Source: Paracoccaceae bacterium (GTDB taxonomy: Bacteria > Pseudomonadota > Alphaproteobacteria > Rhodobacterales > Rhodobacteraceae). From it: DNA of 35,055 nt. Below are positions 8,618 through 16,358 of this stretch, one piece after another; position 1 is the first letter of the stretch, and each line of letters starts with the position of its first letter. Below the pieces are notes generated by a model. That model was not told the DNA's origin. It saw only the letters and a program-made list of their open reading frames with translations, and did not search any database. The stretch lies in NCBI GenBank assembly GCA_013139635.1, contig WTAL01000030.1, positions 1 to 35,055 of the forward strand, given 5' to 3'. Position numbers and translations under genes: made by a program.

Positions 8618-9382
8618 CTATGGGCATGTTTGCAGTGCCGCGCTTAAATCGCGGTCTTTCAGTATCATTGAGTATCCGTTGGCGCGGCCATAGGCGCAGG
8701 CCGCCGCCCAACTTACGCCCGTATCGGTGTATTCCGCCGCAAGCACGGGCTTGCCCGCGCGCGTATAAGCGCTCACGTCTTCGCACCAGCCATCGCTAAA
8801 ACAATCTTCCGTAATCACAAAATCCATGCTGCCGATCAGCTGCCGCGTGATCTCCGGCACGTTTTTCTGGCCTATTTCCAGCCCCATGCCATGCGCCATA
8901 TCGGCCAAGGCCTTGATATAGCGAATGCCGTCACGGCGGCTTATCCGAAAGCCGCTTTCATTGTCATACACATCCATATTATCCGGCTCGATCGCGTCAA
9001 ACCCCATGTCTTTACAGCGCTGAAACCGCGCCTGCATTAAGGGCAACAGCACATCCAACTGCCGCACATCCAAAAACCGCTCGTCCGGCCAGTCGCCGTA
9101 AACCCGCCCCACAACCGAACGCGGGAAATCCCGCCGGTCATCTCGGTAGTTCTCCAGCGTCCCCACCGAAACATAACAAATCGTATAAACCCCGCGCGCA
9201 TTGAGCTGCGCAATAGTGCGGGCACTGGCGCTATCGGGGTCCGTATCAAAAATCTCAATACCCTGCGGCGCACGAACAGACTCGCCCAGCTGCCAATCCC
9301 AAGCAGCTCCAACGTCAGGGGCCGCCATAGCGGGCACTGCGCCCAAAACCAAAGCCAGTAATATAGATGTTATGCGTCTCAT
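8618..9382 (-). CDS. Secreted GH114-like protein (endo-alpha-1,4-polygalactosaminidase family)
   Basis: A 254-residue protein with a signal peptide (MRRITSILLALVLGAVPAMA, then APDV). The start at ATG 9382 is chosen for the AAAGGAGG site just upstream, rejecting a longer frame by 23 residues. The body shows the GH114/TM1410-type barrel pattern: WDWQLGE, the GIEIFDTDP strand, TICYVSVGTLENYR, FDAIEPDNMDVY and IGQKN. Known members cleave alpha-1,4-linked galactosaminoglycans. It follows the small lipoprotein gene by ten bases and precedes the dihydropyrimidinase gene by ten bases, although it has no obvious role in pyrimidine breakdown. A polysaccharide export cassette lies about 6 kb away. Confidence 0.85.
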   Translation of the reverse strand: MRRITSILLALVLGAVPAMAAPDVGAAWDWQLGESVRAPQGIEIFDTDPDSASARTIAQLNARGVYTICYVSVGTLENYRDDRRDFPRSVVGRVYGDWPDERFLDVRQLDVLLPLMQARFQRCKDMGFDAIEPDNMDVYDNESGFRISRRDGIRYIKALADMAHGMGLEIGQKNVPEITRQLIGSMDFVITEDCFSDGWCEDVSAYTRAGKPVLAAEYTDTGVSWAAACAYGRANGYSMILKDRDLSAALQTCP

Positions 9383-9392
9383 TCGTCCTCCT

Positions 9393-9668
9393 TTACGGGG
9401 TTGCCACAAAAACCGGATTAGCTTCATTCTGCTCACAAATCTGCACACCACTCGCGCTGGTCAACGGCACAAACGCCCCCGCATCTAGGCGATAGTAGCA
9501 AAAATTCTGGTCAATGCGCAGCTTAGATAAATCAACCCCCGCCACCTCGCCAAAGCTCAACGCTTCCCCGCGCGATGTCACAGGCTGCAATTCCACCGCC
9601 GAAACCGGCGGCTCCACCTGACATCCCGCCAGAAACACAGCCCCCGCCAATATCGCAATCTTATCCAT
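9393..9668 (-). CDS. Small lipoprotein, unknown
   Basis: A 91-residue protein starting at ATG 9668 (MDKIAIL) with a lipobox LAGC ending at Cys16, so it is probably lipid-anchored. GAGGG lies upstream of the start on the minus strand. The mature part is short and has two further cysteines (NFCYYR and QICEQ) that could form a disulfide. No family is recognised. Its stop overlaps the ribosome site of the GH114-like gene, so the two form a tight pair, perhaps with a shared role at the cell surface. Confidence 0.7.
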   Translation of the reverse strand: MDKIAILAGAVFLAGCQVEPPVSAVELQPVTSRGEALSFGEVAGVDLSKLRIDQNFCYYRLDAGAFVPLTSASGVQICEQNEANPVFVATP

Positions 9669-9709
9669 AAGAACCCTCGTTTTCCAAATTGTCCAAATAT
9701 CCCGGGGGT

Positions 9710-9727
9710 GCGGGGGCTGGCCCCCGC
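9710..9727 (-). terminator. GC-rich hairpin after the carbamoylase gene (terminator or attenuator)
   Basis: GCGGGGGC (9710-9717) and GCCCCCGC (9720-9727) form an eight-pair stem with a two-base loop, 14 bases past the stop of the carbamoylase gene. On the minus strand it is followed by a mixed A/T stretch rather than a pure U run, so it may only reduce read-through into the lipoprotein/GH114 pair. Confidence 0.55.
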
Positions 9728-9741
9728 TCCGGAACTTCCGA

Positions 9742-10992
9742 CTAATCCACAATCCCCGCCGTTTCCACCACAGCATGCAGCAGCACATCTGCCCCCGCTG
9801 TTGCCCATTCCATCGAAATGTCTTCCGCCTCATTATGCGAAAGCCCATCCACACACGGGCACATCACCATCGCCGTTGGCGCACTCCGGTTTATCCAACA
9901 GGCATCATGCCCCGCCCCGGAAATAATATCACGATGGCTATACCCCAGCCGCTCCGCTGCACTGCGCACGGCCGTCACGCAACCCGCGTCAAATGTAACC
10001 GGATCAAACCCGCCAACCTTTTCAAAGCTCACGCCCAGCCCCATGGCCCCCGCAATTTGCGAAGCCCCTTCACGAAAATCATTCTCCATTTTCGTGATCG
10101 TCGCCAAATCAGGCGACCTGAAATCGACGGTAAAAACCACCTTCCCCGGAATCACATTGCGCGAGTTCGGATACACATCAATATGCCCCGCTGCCCCCAC
10201 CGCATCCGGTTGAAAAGCCCATGCAATCTGGTCCACAAGGTCCAGCATTTTCGCCATGCCAAGCCCTGCATTTTTGCGCATCGGCATCGGGGTAGAGCCA
10301 GTATGGCTATCCTTCCCCGTCACCGTCACCTGCGTCCAGCTCAGCCCTTGGCCATGCGTTACCACACCAATTTCCTTGCCTTCCGCCTCCAAAATCGGCC
10401 CTTGTTCAATATGAAGCTCAAAGAAAGCGTGCATCTTGCGCGCGCCCACTTCTTCTTCCCCGCGCCAGCCAATCCGCTTCAGCTCATCGCCAAATTTCTT
10501 ACCCTCGGCATCCTCAATACCATAGGCCCATTCCTGCGTATGCATCCCCGCAAACACGCCCGATGAAAGCATAGCCGGCGCATAGCGCGTGCCTTCTTCA
10601 TTCGTCCAATTCGTGACCACAATCGGGTGCTTCGTCCTCACATCAAGGTCGTTCAGCGTCCGGATAATCTCCAGCCCGCCAAGCACGCCAAGCACACCGT
10701 CATACTTCCCGCCCGTTGGCTGGGTATCAAGGTGAGACCCCACATAAACCGGCAGCGCGTCAGGGTCCGTCCCTTCACGCCGCGCAAACATATTGCCCAT
10801 CTGGTCCAAGCCCATGGTGCAGCCCGCAGCCTCACACCACTGCTGAAAAAGCGCACGGCCCTCGCCGTCCTCGTCGGTCAGCGTCTGGCGATTGTTGCCG
10901 CCCGCCACGCCTGGGCCGATCTTGGCCATATCCATCAACGAGTCCCACAGGCGCTCGCCATTAATCTTCATATTTGCAGCCGGTGCAGCCAT
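9742..10992 (-). CDS. Zn-dependent hydantoinase/carbamoylase-family amidase (beta-ureidopropionase)
   Basis: A 416-residue M20-type amidase that removes the carbamoyl group from N-carbamoyl-beta-alanine or N-carbamoyl amino acids, the step after dihydropyrimidinase. Metal ligands are visible: His87 (GSHLDTQP), Asp98 (KYDGVLG), Glu133 (NEEG), His194 (LHIEQGP) and His386 (LSHNEAE). The lid-domain pattern TGKDSHTGSTPM is also present. ATG 10992 has GGGAGA upstream. In this locus the natural substrate is probably N-carbamoyl-beta-alanine from uracil; allantoate and L-carbamoyl amino acids are alternatives known in this family. Confidence 0.92.
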   Translation of the reverse strand: MAAPAANMKINGERLWDSLMDMAKIGPGVAGGNNRQTLTDEDGEGRALFQQWCEAAGCTMGLDQMGNMFARREGTDPDALPVYVGSHLDTQPTGGKYDGVLGVLGGLEIIRTLNDLDVRTKHPIVVTNWTNEEGTRYAPAMLSSGVFAGMHTQEWAYGIEDAEGKKFGDELKRIGWRGEEEVGARKMHAFFELHIEQGPILEAEGKEIGVVTHGQGLSWTQVTVTGKDSHTGSTPMPMRKNAGLGMAKMLDLVDQIAWAFQPDAVGAAGHIDVYPNSRNVIPGKVVFTVDFRSPDLATITKMENDFREGASQIAGAMGLGVSFEKVGGFDPVTFDAGCVTAVRSAAERLGYSHRDIISGAGHDACWINRSAPTAMVMCPCVDGLSHNEAEDISMEWATAGADVLLHAVVETAGIVD

Positions 10993-11014
10993 TGGTCTTC
11001 TCCCTTATTAGCTT

Positions 11015-11416
11015 CTATCTCTTGTTTAAAACTGCTTGATACCAATTATCATCATCGCCCCGATGCTGTAACCCAAAGCATTTAGTTGCAAGTGGGGTGC
11101 AGCCAATTTCAATAGTGAACTTGCTCCCATCATATGACAAATAATTCTCATTAATTAAGTTGTGTAAAACCGTTAAATCTCCACAGACTGGGATTGGCTC
11201 CCCATTTGAAGCCATAAAAATCATTGCATATGCATCGCGGTATACGCGACATCGCGGGCTATCCAAACTGATAGGACGCCGGCTCCTTTGTTCAAACTCT
11301 TCAGGGGTGAAATTTCTAAAAGGAGCCAGCGATCCACTCCTTACTGATTGAACAATATGAATCCGCCAATCTCCGACAGTCACTTGTTTTTCATCAATAT
11401 TGAATTGCTCTTCCAC
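11015..11416 (-). CDS. Low-GC soluble protein, unknown
   Basis: A 133-residue protein without signal peptide or membrane segment. It begins with GTG at 11416, which shares one base with the TAG stop of the aminotransferase gene (TAGTG), so translation is probably coupled. It ends 22 bases before the carbamoylase start. Four cysteines are scattered and no motif is recognised. The DNA is clearly AT-richer than both neighbours, like the 126-residue membrane protein further down the run. A recently acquired passenger or an unrecognised accessory protein are both possible. Confidence 0.65.
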   Translation of the reverse strand: MEEQFNIDEKQVTVGDWRIHIVQSVRSGSLAPFRNFTPEEFEQRSRRPISLDSPRCRVYRDAYAMIFMASNGEPIPVCGDLTVLHNLINENYLSYDGSKFTIEIGCTPLATKCFGLQHRGDDDNWYQAVLNKR

Positions 11417-12726
11417 TATTTTAGCGCCTTAAGCACTTCAGTGAGCTTGCCAAACAGCTCATCAATATGGGCCTTGGTGATGATCAGCGGCGGGGAAAGC
11501 GCGATGATATCCCCAGTCGTCCGAATTAACAAATCCTTGTCATACGCATCTAGAAACGCCTGAAATGCCCGCTTGGTTGGCTTACCCGCAATCGGGGCCA
11601 GCTCCACCGCGCCAATCAGGCCCTCGTTGCGAATATCAATCACGTTTGGCAGGCCTTTCAGGGCGTGCAAGGCATCTTCAAAATACGGCGCCAAATCCCG
11701 CGCATTTTCAAACAGCCCGTCTTCTTTATAGGTGTCCAGCGTTGCCAAACCAGCCGCCGAGGCCACCGGATTGCCCGAATAGGTATAGCCGTGAAACAGC
11801 TCGATCATGCCCTCGTCACCCTGCATAAAGGCATCATGAATATCACCCGTGGCCAGCACTGCGCCCATCGGGATAACCCCATTGGTAAGCCCCTTGGCCG
11901 TGGTCATCATATCCGGTGTTACGCCGTAATGCGTGGCCCCAAAGCTGCTGCCAAGGCGGCCAAAGCCGGTGATAACCTCATCAAATATCAGCAAAATCCC
12001 GTGCTTTTTGGTAATCGCACGAATTTTCTCCAAGTAACCTTTAGGCGGCAAAAGCACGCCGGTAGACCCTGCCATCGGCTCAATAATCACGGCGGCAATA
12101 TTGCTCGCATCGCCCAGCGCCACAATCTTTTCAAGCTCATCGGCAATATCTGCGCCATATTCCGGCTGCCCACGGGTAAACGCATTTTCCGGAATATGCG
12201 TATGCGGCATGTGGTCCACGCCCGCCAGCAGGTTGCCAAAGGTTTTCCGGTTTGGCCCAATGCCGCCCACCGAAATGCCGCCAAAGTTCACACCGTGGTA
12301 GCCGCGCTCACGGCCAATAAGCCGCGTGCGCGTGCCCTCGCCCCGCGCCCGGTGATACGCAATCGCGATCTTCAGCGCGGTTTCCACCGCTTCCGAGCCG
12401 GAATTGGTGTAAAAAACGTGGTCAATGCCCTCAGGCGCCATATCCACCAGCCTATTTGCCAGCTCAAAAGCCTTGGGGTGGCCCATTTGAAAGGCCGGCG
12501 CATAATCCAGCTCGCTTAGCTGCTTAGAGACCGCCTCGGTAATGCGCGGCTGGTTATGCCCCGCATTGCAGCACCACAGGCCCGCCGTGCCATCCAGCAC
12601 TTTGCGGCCATCGCTGGTGGTGTAATACATGCCATCAGCCGCCACAAACATACGTGGATTCTTCTTAAACTGACGATTCGCGGTGAACGGCATCCAAAAC
12701 GCGCTCAAATCATTTGGGGCAACCAT
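11416..12726 (-). CDS. Class III aminotransferase (omega-amino acid/beta-alanine:pyruvate type)
   Basis: A 436-residue PLP enzyme. I place the start at ATG 12726 (MVAPNDLSAFW) because GGAGG lies seven bases upstream; ATG 12732 overlaps that site. Motifs are NSGSEAVETALK, the PLP-contacting FDEVITGFGR (Asp249) and the Schiff-base lysine in TTAKGLTNG (Lys278). The N-terminal LSAFWMPFTANRQFKKNP is typical of beta-alanine:pyruvate transaminases. It would convert beta-alanine or 3-aminoisobutyrate from pyrimidine breakdown to the semialdehyde. It is the first gene of the long minus-strand run and is read from the operator-bearing divergent promoter region. Confidence 0.93.
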   Translation of the reverse strand: MVAPNDLSAFWMPFTANRQFKKNPRMFVAADGMYYTTSDGRKVLDGTAGLWCCNAGHNQPRITEAVSKQLSELDYAPAFQMGHPKAFELANRLVDMAPEGIDHVFYTNSGSEAVETALKIAIAYHRARGEGTRTRLIGRERGYHGVNFGGISVGGIGPNRKTFGNLLAGVDHMPHTHIPENAFTRGQPEYGADIADELEKIVALGDASNIAAVIIEPMAGSTGVLLPPKGYLEKIRAITKKHGILLIFDEVITGFGRLGSSFGATHYGVTPDMMTTAKGLTNGVIPMGAVLATGDIHDAFMQGDEGMIELFHGYTYSGNPVASAAGLATLDTYKEDGLFENARDLAPYFEDALHALKGLPNVIDIRNEGLIGAVELAPIAGKPTKRAFQAFLDAYDKDLLIRTTGDIIALSPPLIITKAHIDELFGKLTEVLKALK

Positions 12727-12749
12727 GGCCATACCTCCGAAAAAATGCT

Positions 12750-12797
12750 TTGACCATTTGGTCAGGTTAAGGCTAGCATAGCTGACCAACTAGTCAA
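12750..12797. promoter_or_regulatory. Two RutR-type operators overlapping divergent promoters
   Basis: Box 1 (12750-12765) reads TTGACCATTTGGTCAG and box 2 (12782-12797) reads CTGACCAACTAGTCAA; both fit the known RutR consensus TTGACCANNTGGTCAA with one to two mismatches. Their centres are 32 bases apart, about three helical turns. On the plus strand box 1 holds a -35 TTGACC, 18 bases from TAGCAT (12774-12779). On the minus strand box 2 holds a -35 TTGACT, 16 bases from TAGCCT (12775-12770). A RutR-like protein bound here would cover both -35 elements. Boxes are seen; the promoters and repression are inferred. Confidence 0.8.
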
Positions 12798-12817
12798 GAA
12801 ATTGTTTGGAGGGGCGC

Positions 12818-13438
12818 GTGGATACCGCCAGAAAGAGAAATTCAGCACGGGAAGAAAGCCTTGAGGTGATATTGCATCACGCCGAGAAAATCTTTGCGGA
12901 ATTTGGTTTTAAAGGGGCCACGATGCAGGCTATTGCCGATGCTTCCGCCCTGCCCAAAGCCAATCTGCATTACTATTTCCCCACCAAAATGGCGCTTTAC
13001 CGCGAGGTGATCGAGCGTATTTTCACTATCTGGCTTGGGGCGGCAGATAGTTTTGATACCTCGGCCAGCCCGCGCGAGGCGCTAAGCCGTTATATTCGCA
13101 AAAAAATGGAGATCAGCCGCGCGCATCCTTGTGGCTCAAAAGTATGGGCCAACGAGGTAATTCAAGGCGCGCCGATTATTCAGGACTATCTGCAAACTAC
13201 GCTAAATGAGTGGACGGACACGCGGATCGAGGTGATCAACCGCTGGATTTCAGATGGGAAGATTGACCCCGTGGACCCGCGCCACCTGCTTTACATGATC
13301 TGGGCCACCACCCAGCATTACGCCGATTTCCAGCATCAGGTGGTTACGCTGAATGGCGGTAAACGGCTAGATGACGCGCAATGGGATGCCGCAACGCGGA
13401 ACGTTACCGAAATCATCCTAAAGGGCATAGGGGCCTAG
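12818..13438 (+). CDS. RutR-like TetR-family regulator, first copy
   Basis: A 206-residue regulator. The start is GTG at 12818, with GGAGGGG five bases upstream; a TTG at 12806 in the same frame lies inside that site and is unlikely. The N-terminal TetR helix-turn-helix is at about 31-56 (FKGATMQAIADASALPKANL). The C-terminal domain, with NEVIQGAP, INRWISDGKIDPVDP and [11 protein letters not shown], matches the RutR/YcdC type that senses uracil or thymine. It is divergent from the catabolic run and downstream of two RutR-type boxes, so it probably controls that run and itself. Confidence 0.9.
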   Translation: MDTARKRNSAREESLEVILHHAEKIFAEFGFKGATMQAIADASALPKANLHYYFPTKMALYREVIERIFTIWLGAADSFDTSASPREALSRYIRKKMEISRAHPCGSKVWANEVIQGAPIIQDYLQTTLNEWTDTRIEVINRWISDGKIDPVDPRHLLYMIWATTQHYADFQHQVVTLNGGKRLDDAQWDAATRNVTEIILKGIGA

Positions 13439-13516
13439 GCGAGCAGGAAAAGAATTGCGCCCAGCGGCATGCCTAACCTATAGTTAAGCAACTTTGCCCA
13501 ACCGAGAGCCCAAAGC

Positions 13517-14167
13517 GTGACAAATAAAATAAAACCGGCAACACTGCCGCGCGCCAAATCCACTCAAAAACCCACCCGCATTCAGCGTGAAAAAACCTCA
13601 GCCATTCTGGAGGCCGCGCTCGAAGTATTTTCAAAGCGCGGCTTTAGAGGCGCAACGCTTGATTTGATCGCCGAAGAAGCCAAGCTTTCGAAGCCCAACC
13701 TGCTTTATTATTTCGCCTCAAAAGAAGCGCTGCACGCTGAATTGCTCTCGGGCTTGATGGTGAAATGGCTGGAGCCACTTGCACAAATCGAAGTTAATGG
13801 CCCGCCGATAGCCGAGATTTGTGCATATATCGAACGCAAACTTGAATTGGCGCAAAAATACCCTCGCGAAAGCAGGCTGTTTGCAAATGAGATCATACAA
13901 GAGGCGCCGCGCAGCGAGAATGCCCTAAACGGGCAGCTGAAAGAGCTGGTGGGTGAGAAGGTTGCGCTAATTAACCGCTGGATCGCCGAGGGTAAAATCG
14001 CCCCGCTTGACCCTTATCATCTCATCTTTTCTATCTGGGCCACCACCCAGCATTATTCTGATTTTGATACCCAGATAGAAGCCATGATGGATGATGGCTA
14101 TAGCGACCGCTTCGAGACCGCTAAAACCTTTCTCATTGGCATGTTTACCAAGGCGCTAACCCCGTAG
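13517..14167 (+). CDS. RutR-like TetR-family regulator, second copy
   Basis: A 216-residue paralogue of the preceding gene, starting with GTG at 13517, 78 bases downstream on the same strand. It has a longer basic N-terminal arm ([18 protein letters not shown]) before the helix-turn-helix (about 43-68). The C-terminal domain has the same signature: [36 protein letters not shown]. The ribosome site is weak. The last 12 bases overlap the end of apbC on the other strand. It may sense a different pyrimidine, or form mixed dimers with the first copy; neither is shown. Confidence 0.88.
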   Translation: MTNKIKPATLPRAKSTQKPTRIQREKTSAILEAALEVFSKRGFRGATLDLIAEEAKLSKPNLLYYFASKEALHAELLSGLMVKWLEPLAQIEVNGPPIAEICAYIERKLELAQKYPRESRLFANEIIQEAPRSENALNGQLKELVGEKVALINRWIAEGKIAPLDPYHLIFSIWATTQHYSDFDTQIEAMMDDGYSDRFETAKTFLIGMFTKALTP

Positions 14168-15229
14168 CGCCGGCACCTGCATCAGCTTGGCAGCGATATC
14201 GGTAAAGGCTTTTGCCTGCGTACTTTCAGGGTCCGCCGCCACAACTGGCGCGCCACTATCGCCAGCCAACCGGATTGCAATGTCCAGCGGCACTTCGCCC
14301 AGCAGCGGCACATTCAGCTTTTCAGCTTCTGCAACCGCCCCGCCATGGCCAAATATATGCTCCTCATGCCCGCATTCGGAGCATACGTGCGTGGACATAT
14401 TTTCGATAATGCCCAGCACTTTGGTTCCGGTTTTCCTAAACATGTCCAACGCCTTGCGCGCGTCCAGCATCGCGATATCCTGCGGGGTGGATACCACGAC
14501 CGCACCCGTTATTGCAGTTTTTTGACTCAGGGTCAGCTGCACATCACCGGTGCCCGGTGGCAGGTCTACCACCAGCACATCCAGCTCGCCCCATACCACC
14601 TGATTCAGCATTTGCTGCAACGCGCCCATAAGCATAGGGCCACGCCAAATAACGGCCTCGTCTTCGCGCATCATCAGGCCCATAGACATCAGCTTAACGC
14701 CGTGCTTTTCAACCGGCAGCATACCACGATCGCCCGCAGCCTTGGGCCGCGCCAGCGTACCCATCATCCGAGGTTGTGAGGGGCCATAAATATCGGCGTC
14801 CAGCAAGCCAACTTTCAGGCCCATTTTCGCCAGTGCCACCGCCAAATTAGCCGAAACGGTCGATTTCCCAACGCCGCCCTTACCCGACGCCACCGCAACA
14901 ATATGCTTAACCCCCGGAACGCGCTGCGGCCCTTCTGGCGCAGCAGGTTTTTTACTGGTGCCCAAATCAGGCACCTTTTTCTCGGAATGAGCCGTGATCA
15001 GCGCCGAAACTTTGCCAACTCCGCTCAGAGCCTCAACCGCTTCAATGGCCTCCACCCGCACTGGCTCCATCGACACACCGCGCGCGGCTTCAACCTCGAG
15101 CACAAAGCGCACGGTGTCGCCCTCAATGCTGACCGCACGTGCGATATCAGCCGCCACGATGTCTTTGCCGCTCACCGGATCAGCTACTTGCCGCAACGCG
15201 TTCAAAACCTGTTCTTGTGTCACACTCAT
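14156..15229 (-). CDS. apbC: Iron-sulfur carrier ATPase ApbC/Mrp
   Basis: A 357-residue Mrp/NBP35-type P-loop ATPase that carries and transfers Fe-S clusters in the cytoplasm. Residues 1-80 form the MIP18-like (DUF59) domain. The deviant Walker [11 protein letters not shown] is at 115-124, and [14 protein letters not shown] and [13 protein letters not shown] follow. The cluster-binding CSEC is at Cys283/Cys286. Length is normal. It converges with the second TetR gene and overlaps it by 12 bases. An upstream AAGAGGTG fits the ATG at 15229. Confidence 0.95.
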   Translation of the reverse strand: MSVTQEQVLNALRQVADPVSGKDIVAADIARAVSIEGDTVRFVLEVEAARGVSMEPVRVEAIEAVEALSGVGKVSALITAHSEKKVPDLGTSKKPAAPEGPQRVPGVKHIVAVASGKGGVGKSTVSANLAVALAKMGLKVGLLDADIYGPSQPRMMGTLARPKAAGDRGMLPVEKHGVKLMSMGLMMREDEAVIWRGPMLMGALQQMLNQVVWGELDVLVVDLPPGTGDVQLTLSQKTAITGAVVVSTPQDIAMLDARKALDMFRKTGTKVLGIIENMSTHVCSECGHEEHIFGHGGAVAEAEKLNVPLLGEVPLDIAIRLAGDSGAPVVAADPESTQAKAFTDIAAKLMQVPALRG

Positions 15230-15575
15230 AGCGCACCTCTTTCATACTTGATGATTCCAGTCAGGTTTAAGGGCTAGCACAGGTTTTTAAAACCTGCATT
15301 TTGCCACAGGTATAATCTTAGCGGCTACAGGTGGCCACTCTTCGCCGATTTTCCGATAGGCCGCATAAAACCTGTTTATTTCACCTTTTAATAATTGTAT
15401 TAACCATTTGTTGATGTCTGAAGTAGTAACAAATCTTATACCCTCGACTCAGTGAGTCACAACTACTCTGGATGATCTAAGTCATTACATCCTCAGGTTA
15501 AGTTGATACTTGTTCGCAGTGAATTCGCTTCACATGAAGCGGTAATGTGGTCGCGACAATGACAAAGGAAGATTG
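15230..15575. promoter_or_regulatory. 346-base divergent region with three palindromes between apbC and uppS
   Basis: No gene is seen. Three inverted repeats stand out: CAGGTTTT-T-AAAACCTG (15280-15296), GACTCA-G-TGAGTC (15446-15458) and CGCTTC-acat-GAAGCG (15526-15541). A possible plus-strand promoter is TTGATG (15411-15416) with TCTTAT 17 bases on (15434-15439), placing GACTCA/TGAGTC just after the start of transcription. The last hairpin lies 35 bases before the uppS start and could affect its translation. The promoter call is tentative. Confidence 0.5.
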
Positions 15576-16289
15576 ATGCACGTCGGAATTATAATGGACG
15601 GAAATGGACGCTGGGCAACACGCCGCGGTTTGGCACGGTTGATCGGGCATAAGCGCGGCGCAGCACAAGTAAAAAAAATCGTGAAAATCTGCCCCCGGCT
15701 TGGTGTGAAAACCCTAACGCTTTACGCTTTTTCCACTGAGAACTGGAAGCGCGCCGCTCACGAAATTGAAGGGCTGATGAAGCTTTTTCGTGGGTATCTT
15801 GCCAATAACCTCGTGGAATTGCACGAAAAAAACGTTTGCGTGCGGTTTATCGGAGATCCCACAGCGCTATCCCCCGAAATTCTAGTGCTTATGGAACGGC
15901 TTCGGAGCCTGACAGAAAACAACACCGGCCTTCAGCTCAATATTGCCATCAATTATGGCGGTCGTGACGAATTGGTGCGCGCCGCTAAAGCGATAGCGGC
16001 TGAGGTTGCTTCCGGCGATCTAACCATAGACGAAATCACCGAAGGTCGCTTTTCCCGCTTTCTGGACACGGGTGTGCAAAACGACCCTGACCTGATTATT
16101 CGCACGGCGGGAGAAATGCGGCTTTCAAACTTTATGACATGGCAAAGCGCCTATTCAGAACTGGCCTTTCTACAAGAATCATGGCCAGAATTCACGCCAG
16201 AAGTTTTTGAAGAGACGCTGGAAAACTTCCATTCGCGCACGCGCCAGTTCGGGGCTGTTGTTCCTAAGCAGCCAGAATTAGCAAAATAA
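15576..16289 (+). CDS. uppS: Polyprenyl diphosphate synthase (cis-prenyltransferase)
   Basis: A 237-residue UppS-family enzyme that builds the C55-type lipid carrier for cell-surface glycans. ATG 15576 follows AAAGGAAG; the TTG three bases earlier is not preferred. The family motifs are complete: catalytic Asp8 in IMDGNGRWA, YAFSTENWKR, NYGGRDE, and RTAGEMRLSNF with WQSAYSELAF. It does not have the usual neighbours (frr, cdsA, dxr, rseP) but instead leads a wza-wzb-wzc set, so it may be a second copy serving polysaccharide export. Whether another uppS exists in the genome cannot be seen here. Confidence 0.93.
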   Translation: MHVGIIMDGNGRWATRRGLARLIGHKRGAAQVKKIVKICPRLGVKTLTLYAFSTENWKRAAHEIEGLMKLFRGYLANNLVELHEKNVCVRFIGDPTALSPEILVLMERLRSLTENNTGLQLNIAINYGGRDELVRAAKAIAAEVASGDLTIDEITEGRFSRFLDTGVQNDPDLIIRTAGEMRLSNFMTWQSAYSELAFLQESWPEFTPEVFEETLENFHSRTRQFGAVVPKQPELAK

Positions 16290-16358
16290 GGCCTGTTCAG
16301 GTTGGCGAATCCTATAAGTATCTATTATTACTAAATTTTTAATCATACAGGCCGAAAA

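Noticed and set aside
9393-9854. Longer 153-residue version of the small lipoprotein
   Set aside because: The extra N-terminus reads through the carbamoylase 3' end and the hairpin and would bury the signal peptide; ATG 9668 gives a clean lipoprotein start.
9775-10566. Long plus-strand open frame (263 codons) opposite the carbamoylase gene
   Set aside because: It lies wholly antisense to a gene with complete catalytic motifs, is rich in His, Arg and Pro as expected of a shadow frame, and shows no domain.
11665-12519. Plus-strand open frame (284 codons) opposite the aminotransferase gene
   Set aside because: It is antisense to a well-supported PLP enzyme, with shadow-type composition and no recognisable family.
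12806-12817. TTG start for the first TetR gene
   Set aside because: The TTG lies within the GGAGGGG ribosome site; GTG at 12818 is correctly spaced from it.
13439-13516. TAACCTATAGTTA-like partial palindrome between the two TetR genes as a third operator
   Set aside because: It does not match the TGACCA/TGGTCA half-site pattern and is imperfect; no support for a regulatory site.
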